Source: VGCC01 sp964495555
GTDB lineage: Bacteria > Actinomycetota > Actinomycetes > S36-B12
Reading direction: 5' to 3'
DNA length: 12,935 bases
Assembly: GCA_964495555.1 (NCBI GenBank)
Contig: CAZBWA010000053.1
Coordinates: 1 to 12,935, forward strand
A program made the translations under genes and the position numbers. Below the pieces are notes generated by a model that made no database searches, had not been told where the DNA came from, and saw only the letters and a program-made list of their open reading frames with translations. Shown here piece after piece: positions 1-6,988 of this stretch; positions within the stretch are counted from its first letter, which is position 1; every line of letters begins with the position of its first letter.

Positions 1-941
1 TCCAGTACGCCCTGGTGAACCTGGTCATCGTGGTGGCGCTCTACATGTTCATCGGGACATCGGGGGTGCTGAGCTTCGGTCACGTTGCGTTCGTGGCGCT
101 TGGAGCATGGACGGTGGGTCTGCTCACCATCGAATCGGATCTGAAGCGCAATCTTCTTTCGGACATGTTCCCGTTCCTGTTCGAGGTCCAGGCCCCGTGG
201 TTGCCCGCCATCGTCATCGGTGGTTTCGTCGGAGGACTCCTCGCCCTGCTCGTCGCCCCGGTCCTGATGCGCCTGAACGGGCTCCAGGCCGGTATCGCGA
301 CCTTCGCGCTGCTGCTCGTGGTCGGGCAGGTGCTGACCTACTGGTCCAGCATCGGCCCGCGCAGCGGGCAGTCCATGGTGGGTATCCCGGACGTACTCGA
401 CCTTCAGACGACGATGTTCTTCGCCATGGGCGCGATCGTCATCGCCTGGCTGTTCCAGCGCACCCGCCCGGCCCGCCTCCTACGCGCTGCGCGCGAGGAT
501 GGGATCGCTGCCGCTGCATCGGGCATCAACATCGTGACCCAGAGAGTCATCGCCTTCGCACTCTCCGGACTCATCGCCGGTATCGCGGGCGGTCTGTTCG
601 CGTTGACCAACAGGGTCGTCCAGGCCAGCCTCTTCGGGATCGAGCTGACCTTCATCACATTGGCGATGCTCGTCTTGGGCGGCATGCTCTCGTTGAGCGG
701 AGCGGTGATCGGCGCGCTTGTGTTCAGCGTGATCGACCTTGTGCTCGTGCGGCTCCAGAACGGTGTCGAGATCGGATCGTTCATCGTGTCACTGCCGCAG
801 GGCACGCGCCCCATCATCCTGGGTGCGATCCTGATCTTGATGTTGATCTTCCGACCGAGTGGACTCACCGGGGGGCGCGAGATCGTCTGGCCGTTCCGAC
901 GGACACCGCCGCTGCCGGGCGTGCCGCCCACGAACGAGTAG
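1..941 (+). CDS. livM: Branched-chain amino acid-type ABC transporter permease (LivM family), 5' end missing
   Basis: This is an inner-membrane permease subunit of a LivFGHMK-type importer, which carries branched-chain amino acids and, in many catabolic clusters, aromatic acids or amides. The frame is open to the first base of the window, and the residues before the GTG at 15 (QYALVNLVIV) continue the usual LivM N-terminal helix. The true start is therefore upstream, and only a few tens of residues are probably missing. Seen in the protein: about eight hydrophobic segments, the early motif SGVLSFGHVAF typical of LivM, and the cytoplasmic EAA-like loop RAAREDGIAAAASGI followed by a glycine-rich helix (GLIAGIAGGLFA). 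The tail is polar and proline-rich. The stop TAG at 939-941 abuts the stop of the convergent iorB with no spacer. The ATPases, LivH and the binding protein are not in the window and presumably lie to the left. The substrate cannot be read from the sequence; an aromatic substrate is inferred from the neighbours. Confidence 0.9.
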   Translation, partial: QYALVNLVIVVALYMFIGTSGVLSFGHVAFVALGAWTVGLLTIESDLKRNLLSDMFPFLFEVQAPWLPAIVIGGFVGGLLALLVAPVLMRLNGLQAGIATFALLLVVGQVLTYWSSIGPRSGQSMVGIPDVLDLQTTMFFAMGAIVIAWLFQRTRPARLLRAAREDGIAAAASGINIVTQRVIAFALSGLIAGIAGGLFALTNRVVQASLFGIELTFITLAMLVLGGMLSLSGAVIGALVFSVIDLVLVRLQNGVEIGSFIVSLPQGTRPIILGAILILMLIFRPSGLTGGREIVWPFRRTPPLPGVPPTNE

Positions 942-2525
942 TTACTGCATCGAGGCACTGGCCAGAGCGGCCCGGAGTGCCTCGCCCTTCTCATCGGCCA
1001 GCGCGGCAGCTCGCAGATTCGCGAGACGTTCAGCAGCGCGTGGGTCATCCGCGATGCGCGGCACGGCCTCCATCAGGGCGGTGAAGTTGCGCATGCCGTT
1101 CGCGTGGGTCTCCCCGTATCCCTTGACCACGCGCTGGCATTCCACGATCTGGTAGGCGAGGTCGTAGTTGCGCGGCGCATAGGTGCGCACCATGTCCAGC
1201 CACGAGTCGATCCGCTGCTGCTCGAGCCCGAACCGAAGGGAGCGACGCCGGAGGGGGCGTAGCCGGGCGAGGAGGTAGAGCAGCGTGAAGCCGAAGAGCG
1301 AGGTCGTCTGGATCTTGATGCCCTTATGCGTGACCTTGTAGACGACGGAATTCATGAACGACGACCGGAGCATCCAGCGTCCGAGCGGGGTGGGCAGGGT
1401 GTCCGTGATCTCCTCGATCTGCGGATGCAGGTACTCGTGCACGGCCAGCACCTGGCCCTCAGCGAGGTTGGCCTCGGACCCCACGCGCCGCATGCGACGT
1501 TCCCGGGTCTTGTGGAACGCCACGCGGATGGTGTCCTCGTACGTCATCCAGAGCGCGGTGTAGCGCGCGGCCTCCGTGGTCAGCCTGTTCGAGCCGTCAC
1601 CGAACTGCTCGAGCGCGGCGACCGTGGCGACGCGATCGAGGTACTCGTCGGCGTAGCGCACGTCCTGGTACTCCGCGGTGCGCTTGATGCCCTGGACGAG
1701 CATGTAGCGGGATTGCGGCGGGAACTGGGTGGCGATGCGCTCCGCCTGGGCACGCAGGCGTGGTCCGACAAGGGAGACGGGATCGGCCGTGGCGAGATCG
1801 ACGTCGGCGCGATCGGGTCCGGAGGTGTCGGCGGGTCGGATGCCGATACTGATCTCGACCTGCGGGGGAGCGGTGGCGGAACGGTGACCTCCGTCGAAGG
1901 CGCGCAGGCTCGCCTCCACGCCCTTGCCACTCGCCCGGACGGCACCCTCGAACTGCTCGCGGGTGAAGGGGAGCACCTCGGCGCCGCAGATGGCCCCGAA
2001 GAGCACGGCGCTGATCACGCTGCGCGACTCCTCCGCGACGCGGGCGAAGTCACCACGGATGAACCGCCTCGACGAGCCCAGGCAGGCTTCGACGAGCCCA
2101 GCCGAGTCCACGCGACCGTCCCCCATCGCCGTGCGCTCGGGCATCGAGTAGGTGCGGGAGGTGGACGCGATGAGCGTCGTGCGCTCCGGGGTGGAGAAAC
2201 CGCGCTGGACCGCCCGGCCGGCTTCCATGAGTTCGGAGGCCACGACGATGTCCACCTCGCCGGGGGTCGGCATCGTGCTCAGGATCGGCTCGGGCAGCGC
2301 CACGCCGTCGAGGCTCTTCGGGAAGAGTTCGACGTAGTAGACCGTCGCGCCCGTGCGCTGGGCCACCCCGGGGACTGACGTGCTCTGCGCGTACCAGCCG
2401 TTGTCCTCAGCGAGGGCCACGATCCAGTCCGAGAGCACACCGCCGCCCTCACCACCCATGGCGAGGATCGCCATCGTGATGGGGCGGGTGCGGACCGCGG
2501 TGGGCCGCTCACTGAGCGCTGTCAT
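942..2525 (-). CDS. iorB: Indolepyruvate:ferredoxin oxidoreductase beta subunit-like protein (2-oxoacid oxidoreductase gamma domain plus C-terminal helical domain)
   Basis: A 527-residue partner of the IorA-like protein encoded just upstream. In the family, IorAB oxidatively decarboxylates arylpyruvates (indolepyruvate, phenylpyruvate) to aryl-acetyl-CoA and reduces ferredoxin. Residues about 18-215 form the 2-oxoacid:acceptor oxidoreductase gamma-type domain: glycine-rich turn MGGEGGGVLSDWI (23-35), signature VPGVAQRTGATVYYVE (51-66), and the closing stretch VISAVLFGAICGAEVLPF. Residues about 250-480 are a charged, helical extension like the C-terminal domain of large bacterial IorB proteins; archaeal IorB ends after the first domain at about 200 residues. 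The ATG lies 3 nt after the iorA stop (TAG at 2531-2529) with no strong Shine-Dalgarno of its own, so translation is probably coupled to iorA. Its stop touches the livM stop. The cofactor and true substrate are not shown by the sequence. Confidence 0.85.
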   Translation of the reverse strand: MTALSERPTAVRTRPITMAILAMGGEGGGVLSDWIVALAEDNGWYAQSTSVPGVAQRTGATVYYVELFPKSLDGVALPEPILSTMPTPGEVDIVVASELMEAGRAVQRGFSTPERTTLIASTSRTYSMPERTAMGDGRVDSAGLVEACLGSSRRFIRGDFARVAEESRSVISAVLFGAICGAEVLPFTREQFEGAVRASGKGVEASLRAFDGGHRSATAPPQVEISIGIRPADTSGPDRADVDLATADPVSLVGPRLRAQAERIATQFPPQSRYMLVQGIKRTAEYQDVRYADEYLDRVATVAALEQFGDGSNRLTTEAARYTALWMTYEDTIRVAFHKTRERRMRRVGSEANLAEGQVLAVHEYLHPQIEEITDTLPTPLGRWMLRSSFMNSVVYKVTHKGIKIQTTSLFGFTLLYLLARLRPLRRRSLRFGLEQQRIDSWLDMVRTYAPRNYDLAYQIVECQRVVKGYGETHANGMRNFTALMEAVPRIADDPRAAERLANLRAAALADEKGEALRAALASASMQ

Positions 2526-2528
2526 GGT

Positions 2529-4691
2529 CTACGCGGGCTCGATCCCGGCCAGGCGACGCTCCATGCCGCGCTGCAGGAAGGAGATGTAGCGGGTGCGGAT
2601 CGCGGTGGTGAATCGATCCCACCACGTGGGGTTGATGACGACCTGTGCGCGATAGAACGACGGACAGAGGGCCGCTGCATGGGCGTTCTCGCCACAGAGG
2701 CCGCATCCCACGCAGCTGCTCAGCGTCGTAGCGATGGGGTCCGTGCGCATGGGATCCGGGTTATCCGTGATCGTGAGCGATGGACACCCGGAGATGCGGA
2801 TGCAGGAGTGGTCGCCGGTGCACGTCTCCGGATCGATCCCGTAGCGCTCATTGACCACGCGCTCCCCGGCCTTGATCGCTGCGACCTTCGCGGGCTTCTC
2901 TCGACGCATGCGGTTCAGAGTGCATTCGCTCTGAGCGACGATCACCTTGGGGCCCTTGTCCTTCGTGGTGAGAGCCTCCTTGAACAGATCGCGCATCTCG
3001 GCGACCTTGAAGGTGTTGGTCATCGTGCGCGCCCACTTCACGCCCACACCCCGCACTGCGTTCTCGATCGGGTGCTTCGTGGAGCGGGTGGGGTTGTCGG
3101 CCGAGGAGGACAGGACGTCCTGACCACCGGTGGCAGCGCTGTAGGCGTTGTCGACAATCACCAGGAGCTGATCGTTCTCGTTGAACACGGCATTGCCCAC
3201 GCCGCTGGTGAGTCCGTTGTGCCAGAAGCCACCGTCGCCCATGAAGGCGATGGCGCGCTTGTCGGCCTGGGCCCCGTTCAGCGCGGAGGCTGCCGCGGAG
3301 CCCAGGCCGTACCCCATCGTGGTTGCGCCGATGTTGAACGGGGCGTTGATGGAGAACAGGTGGCAGCCGATGTCGGCGCTGACGTAGTGCTCACCCACCT
3401 CGCGCTGGGCGAGGGTGAGAGCCGAGAAGATCGGGCGCTCCGGGCAGCCGGTGCAGAACCCGGGTGGGCGCCCCTGCACGAGATCGGGAGCGATCCGCGG
3501 GGCGAAGGGGCTACGGGGATCATCATGCGGCAGGGTCACGACAGGTGCGCCGCCCACCATGTGGGGCACGTACTTAGTGAGGAATGCGTGCACACCCTTC
3601 GTCACCGCGGCCGGCGTGTACTCACCGGCGACGGGAAGGAGGTCCTTGCCGTGCAGCACGGCCGTGGCATCGTTCCTGCGCAGGATCGCCTGGATGTTCT
3701 GCTCGATGAAGTCGGGCTGCCCCTCCTCCACCAGGAGCACGGCGCGCTTCCCTTCGCAGAAGCGCACAACCTCCTCATCGATGACCGGGTACGTGACGTT
3801 CATGACGTAGAGCGGGATCTCGGAGTTGCCGAACGCGTCCGAGACCCCGCAGAGCTCCAGAGCGCGATTCACGTTGTTGAACAGACCACCCTGCAGGATG
3901 ATGCCGATGTCCTGAGTGCCATCGTTGACGAACTCATTGAGTTTGTTCTCCGTGATGAACTTCACCGCGGCCGGCCAGCGCTTGGTCACCTTCTCCTGCT
4001 CGTGCAGGAAGCTCGCGGGAGGCAGCACGATGCGCGTAAGGTCCCGGCGCGGATTGGACACGGCCTCACTGACCGTCATGGTGGGCCGCTTGTTGTCCTT
4101 CGCAGTGAAGGTTCCGTGCAGGTGGCACGACCGCAGCCGCAGTTCCAGAATCACGGGAGTGTTGCTCACCTCGGAGAGTTCGAAGCCTTTCTCCACCATG
4201 TCGACGATGGCCGTGAGGTTGGGGCGGGGATCGAGCAGCCACATCTGGGACTTCATCGCGAAGGCGTGCGTGCGCTCCTGCATGATGCTGGCGCCCTCGC
4301 CGTAGTCCTCGCCGATGATGACCATCGCCCCGCCCAGCACGCCACCCGAGGCGAGGTTCGCCAGGGCGTCGGAGGCGACGTTGAAGCCCACGGTCGACTT
4401 GAAGGTGATGGCGCCACGGAGGGGGTAGTGGACGGAGGCCGCGAGCATGGCCCCCGCGGTGGCCTCCGAGGCGCTGTTCTCGAAGTAGACGTCGAGTTCG
4501 CTCAGGATGTCCTGGGCGTCGCCGAGGACATCCATGAGATGGGAGATGGGGGCGCCCTGGTAGCCGCCCACGTACGAGACGCCGGACTGCAGGAGGGCCT
4601 TGGTGACCGCCAGGATCCCCTCGCCGCGGAACTCCTGCCCCTCCCCGAGGCGCAGTTCCTGGACCTCCTGGGCGAATGAGCGCTCAGCCAT
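2529..4691 (-). CDS. iorA: Indolepyruvate:ferredoxin oxidoreductase alpha subunit-like protein (TPP enzyme with C-terminal ferredoxin-like domain)
   Basis: A 720-residue thiamine-diphosphate subunit that would bind an aryl-2-oxoacid, decarboxylate it and form an acyl-CoA with electrons passed to Fe-S clusters. Seen: N-terminal pyrimidine-binding domain (about 20-200; GGYQGAPISHLMDVL, then ENSASEATAGAMLAAS around the predicted catalytic glutamate); a middle domain (about 250-380); the IorA signature PGFCTGCPERP (410-420); and the TPP/metal motif from GDG (485-487) to N515. The C-terminal region has Cys624, 630 and 636 (spacing C-x5-C-x5-CP, only three cysteines) and a complete second set, Cys660, 663, 666 and 676 (CVGCGLC, then CP). 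It is longer than archaeal IorA (roughly 600-650). The start is supported by GAGAGG at 4702-4697, 5 nt before the ATG. It lies 74 nt downstream of the bicupin gene on the same strand and is probably co-transcribed. Substrate specificity for indolepyruvate is a family assignment, not proven. Confidence 0.88.
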   Translation of the reverse strand: MAERSFAQEVQELRLGEGQEFRGEGILAVTKALLQSGVSYVGGYQGAPISHLMDVLGDAQDILSELDVYFENSASEATAGAMLAASVHYPLRGAITFKSTVGFNVASDALANLASGGVLGGAMVIIGEDYGEGASIMQERTHAFAMKSQMWLLDPRPNLTAIVDMVEKGFELSEVSNTPVILELRLRSCHLHGTFTAKDNKRPTMTVSEAVSNPRRDLTRIVLPPASFLHEQEKVTKRWPAAVKFITENKLNEFVNDGTQDIGIILQGGLFNNVNRALELCGVSDAFGNSEIPLYVMNVTYPVIDEEVVRFCEGKRAVLLVEEGQPDFIEQNIQAILRRNDATAVLHGKDLLPVAGEYTPAAVTKGVHAFLTKYVPHMVGGAPVVTLPHDDPRSPFAPRIAPDLVQGRPPGFCTGCPERPIFSALTLAQREVGEHYVSADIGCHLFSINAPFNIGATTMGYGLGSAAASALNGAQADKRAIAFMGDGGFWHNGLTSGVGNAVFNENDQLLVIVDNAYSAATGGQDVLSSSADNPTRSTKHPIENAVRGVGVKWARTMTNTFKVAEMRDLFKEALTTKDKGPKVIVAQSECTLNRMRREKPAKVAAIKAGERVVNERYGIDPETCTGDHSCIRISGCPSLTITDNPDPMRTDPIATTLSSCVGCGLCGENAHAAALCPSFYRAQVVINPTWWDRFTTAIRTRYISFLQRGMERRLAGIEPA

Positions 4692-4708
4692 GGGTTCCTC
4701 TCGTCACC

Positions 4709-4723
4709 GCCCCATGATGGGGC
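4709..4723. repeat. Perfect 7-bp inverted repeat between the bicupin gene and iorA
   Basis: GCCCCAT-G-ATGGGGC reads the same on both strands around a single central base. It lies in the 74-nt gap between the bicupin stop and the iorA start, immediately before the iorA Shine-Dalgarno region. As RNA it could form a 5-bp G+C stem with a 5-nt loop; as DNA it could be an operator half-site pair. There is no T-run after it on the - strand, so it is not a classical intrinsic terminator. Confidence 0.45.
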
Positions 4724-4765
4724 AGGCCTCGCCGGGGTGCAATGTGACCTAGCCGACTTTCCCGT

Positions 4766-5878
4766 TCACCCGATGTCCTGGTGCCCTCCGTTGGAGCCGT
4801 ACTCCTCCTCGGCTTGGAGGGCCAAGGAGGTGATCATCGGGAAGTCGTTGAAGGAGAAGAGGAAGGCCGGGTTATCCGGGTCGTCGTTGGCGTGCTCGTG
4901 CCACGCCCAGGAAGGCACGCAGAAAATGTCGTGCTCCTTCCAGTCGAAGCGCCGTCCCCCGATGATGGAGTGCCCTCGACCCTCGGCGACGTGGTAGATG
5001 ACCGAGCCTGTGTGCCGATGGGACAGGGTCGCCTGACCGGGCTGGAGCATCTGCATGTGGGCACCCATCGTGGGCATCACCGAGCCCCCTGTCACCGGGT
5101 TCACGTATTCCATGATCACGCCGTCGTACGGGGTCCCGTCGCTGACGCGCGCCAGATCCACGAGGGCCTCTCGGGTCTTCTCCCACGGATAGCCCAACAG
5201 TGGTGAGTAGGGCTTCGACCACGCGCGACGGTCCGGCTTGAGGATGCCGCTGCCGTGCATGAGGATCGACGTGTTGGGCACCCGTCCGGGGACCTGGTAG
5301 AGGTCGGGATGCACCTCGTAGAAGTTCGCATCGAGGGCGTTGACCAGTGGGATGTCCAAGCCGTCCTGCCAGATCACGAAGTTGTCCGACGCCTCGTTTC
5401 CATGCTCGTGCCAGGTTCCGTTCGGGGTGATCGCGAAGTCGTTCGGCCCGACCTTGAGCCGGTCGCCCTCGACGATCGTCCATGCCCCGGAGCCTTCGAT
5501 GACGAAGCGCAGGGCGGATGCGGCATGGCGGTGGGCGGTCATGGACTCACCCGGATTCATGATCTGGATACCCGAGTAGAGCAGGCCGACCGCAGCCTTG
5601 ACGTCCTTGCGCTCGTCATTGACCAGGTACACCACCCGTCGCCCGGCATCCGTGCCGGTGACCAAAGAGGCGGATTCCACGACGAGCGGCCGCATGTCCG
5701 AGTAGCGCCAGAGCATCGGAACCGACTTGGGCTGCGGGTACCACGGCTCGATCTCGTTCGCGACGGACCAGAGTGCGCCGGTCCCCACCTTCTCGAGCCG
5801 GGCGTAGTACTCCTCGAGTTCCGGGGTGTCGGCCACCCGTGCCCGCCCCACCGCGGAGTCGTCCATCTGCTTGGTCAT
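4766..5878 (-). CDS. Gentisate 1,2-dioxygenase-type bicupin ring-cleavage dioxygenase
   Basis: A 370-residue cytosolic Fe(II) dioxygenase. The family opens gentisate (2,5-dihydroxybenzoate) between the carboxyl- and hydroxyl-bearing carbons to give maleylpyruvate; relatives accept salicylate or 1-hydroxy-2-naphthoate. Two cupin domains are seen. The first has HRHAASALRFVIEGSG (His116, His118) and TWHEHGN (His157, His159), followed by the family motif WQDGLDIPLV (170-179). The second has SHRHTGSVIYHVAEG (His287, His289) and WAWHEHAN (His327, His329). Length matches the family (about 340-375). The frame is open to an ATG at 5989, but the start at 5878 is preferred: it has GAGGAGGG 7 nt upstream (5893-5886), and the extra 37 residues are arginine-rich and unlike any domain. 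It is the first gene of a leftward group with iorA and iorB and is divergent from the nitrilase gene. Gentisate is the most likely substrate; an amino- or alkyl-substituted analogue cannot be excluded. Confidence 0.87.
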   Translation of the reverse strand: MTKQMDDSAVGRARVADTPELEEYYARLEKVGTGALWSVANEIEPWYPQPKSVPMLWRYSDMRPLVVESASLVTGTDAGRRVVYLVNDERKDVKAAVGLLYSGIQIMNPGESMTAHRHAASALRFVIEGSGAWTIVEGDRLKVGPNDFAITPNGTWHEHGNEASDNFVIWQDGLDIPLVNALDANFYEVHPDLYQVPGRVPNTSILMHGSGILKPDRRAWSKPYSPLLGYPWEKTREALVDLARVSDGTPYDGVIMEYVNPVTGGSVMPTMGAHMQMLQPGQATLSHRHTGSVIYHVAEGRGHSIIGGRRFDWKEHDIFCVPSWAWHEHANDDPDNPAFLFSFNDFPMITSLALQAEEEYGSNGGHQDIG

Positions 5879-5885
5879 CGCGCTG

Positions 5886-5893
5886 CCCTCCTC
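5886..5893 (-). promoter_or_regulatory. Ribosome binding site fixing the bicupin start
   Basis: GAGGAGGG on the - strand, 7 nt before the ATG at 5878. This favours the 370-residue protein over the upstream in-frame ATG at 5989. Confidence 0.8.
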
Positions 5894-5950
5894 GCGCCAG
5901 GGGCATGTCCCGTTGTCCCGGAGCCTACTGCGGGGTTCCACACTGGTGCT

Positions 5951-5963
5951 ACGGTCCGACCGT
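5951..5963. promoter_or_regulatory. 13-bp perfect palindrome, candidate operator in the bicupin/nitrilase divergent region
   Basis: ACGGTC-C-GACCGT has 6-bp arms around one central base. It ends 24 nt before the nitrilase ATG (5988) inside the 109-bp spacer between divergent genes. The same spacer holds a near-palindrome at 5900-5911 (GGGGCATGTCCC, one G-T mismatch). A dimeric regulator could control both groups from here. The regulator gene is not in the window, and no confident -35/-10 pair could be picked in this spacer. In GC-rich DNA a short palindrome can arise by chance. Confidence 0.4.
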
Positions 5964-5987
5964 CGCACGCGAGCCCGAAAGCGAGCC

Positions 5988-6986
5988 ATGGACTATCCCC
6001 GATTCCGCGCAGCAGCGGTGCAGGCCGCACCGGTCTTCCTCGACACGGATGCCACGGTCGCGAAGGCCTGCTCCCTCATCGCGGAGGCGGGCGCCGCGGG
6101 GGCCGGCCTGGTCGTCTTCCCGGAGGTGTTCGTCCCGGGTTACCCCTATTGGAACTGGACGATGACTCCGCTGGCGGGGAGTGCCTGGTTCGAGCGGCTG
6201 TTCAAGGCCGCGGTGGACATCCCCGGACCGCACATCGACCGCCTGTGTCGTGCAGCCCGCGATGCCGCCACGTTCGTCGTCATGGGCGTCAACGAGCGCG
6301 ATCCCTATTCGATGGGGACTCTGTACAACTCCCTCGTCTTCATCTCCGATACGGGCGACGTGCTGGGTACCCACCGCAAACTCGTCCCCACCTGGGCCGA
6401 GAAACTCACCTGGGCGGGGGGAGACGGCAGTTCCCTCCGGGTCTACGACACCGCCATCGGGCGCCTCGGTGGTCTGGCCTGCGGAGAGAACACGAACACG
6501 CTGGCCCGCTTCGCACTGTTGGCCCAGGGGGAGAATGTGCACACGGCCAACTACATCGCCCTGCCGACCGCACCGGCCGACTACGACATGGTCGAGGCCA
6601 TCACGGTGCGCGCGAAGGCCCACTCCTTCGAGGGGAAGGTGTTCACCGTGGTGTCCTGCTCGGCCCTGACGCCCGAGATCGTGGACGCCGTCGCTCACGA
6701 CGCGTCATCCCGGGAGATGCTGGAACGCCCGCACTCGGCCGTGAGTTGCGTCGTGGGACCAGACGGGCGCCTGATCGGTGACCCCCTGATCGATGACGAG
6801 GGCATCGTGTACGCGGACATCGATCTCAACCGCTGCATCCAGCCCAAGCAGATGCACGACATCATCGGGCACTACAACAGATTCGACATCTTCTCTCTGC
6901 ACATCAATCGCAGACCGCACGGTGTCCTGGAATTCGAGGATGCCGAGTTCGAACCCGTCACCGACACGCGTTTCCAGGAGGACTGA
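5988..6986 (+). CDS. Nitrilase-superfamily carbon-nitrogen hydrolase with an atypical active-site CGE motif
   Basis: A 332-residue cytosolic hydrolase of the nitrilase/cyanide hydratase type, which converts R-CN to R-COOH and ammonia, or in related branches hydrolyses amides. The catalytic residues are visible: Glu46 in FPEVFVPGYPYWNW, Lys131 in HRKLVPTWAEK with Glu138 as the probable second glutamate, and Cys165 in GGLACGENTN. Length and the C-terminal GHYNRFDIFSLHINR segment match true nitrilases rather than the shorter (about 260-290 residue) omega-amidase branch. The residue after the catalytic Cys is Gly, whereas characterised nitrilases usually have Trp (CWE). The start at 5988 is preferred because the upstream in-frame sequence from 5826 runs through the bicupin start region. 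The Shine-Dalgarno is weak (GAAAG region). The stop is 2 nt before the FAH ATG, so translation is probably coupled. The substrate is unknown; an aryl or arylacetonitrile is plausible from context. Confidence 0.87.
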   Translation: MDYPRFRAAAVQAAPVFLDTDATVAKACSLIAEAGAAGAGLVVFPEVFVPGYPYWNWTMTPLAGSAWFERLFKAAVDIPGPHIDRLCRAARDAATFVVMGVNERDPYSMGTLYNSLVFISDTGDVLGTHRKLVPTWAEKLTWAGGDGSSLRVYDTAIGRLGGLACGENTNTLARFALLAQGENVHTANYIALPTAPADYDMVEAITVRAKAHSFEGKVFTVVSCSALTPEIVDAVAHDASSREMLERPHSAVSCVVGPDGRLIGDPLIDDEGIVYADIDLNRCIQPKQMHDIIGHYNRFDIFSLHINRRPHGVLEFEDAEFEPVTDTRFQED

Positions 6987-6988
6987 CC

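Noticed and set aside
2069..2101. Direct repeat TCGACGAGCCCAG twice with a 20-bp period inside iorB
   Set aside because: The period is not a multiple of three, yet the reading frame and the surrounding domain pattern look intact, so it does not appear to be a recent disruptive duplication. Probably chance or an old slip.
2679..4679. A 666-codon open frame antisense to iorA
   Set aside because: The protein is rich in His, Gly, Arg and Val with no domain pattern. It mirrors iorA codons and is a common by-product of GC-rich coding DNA.
5879..5989. A 37-residue N-terminal extension of the bicupin from the ATG at 5989
   Set aside because: It is arginine-rich, would reach into the nitrilase start codon, and the ATG at 5878 has an excellent ribosome site 7 nt upstream.
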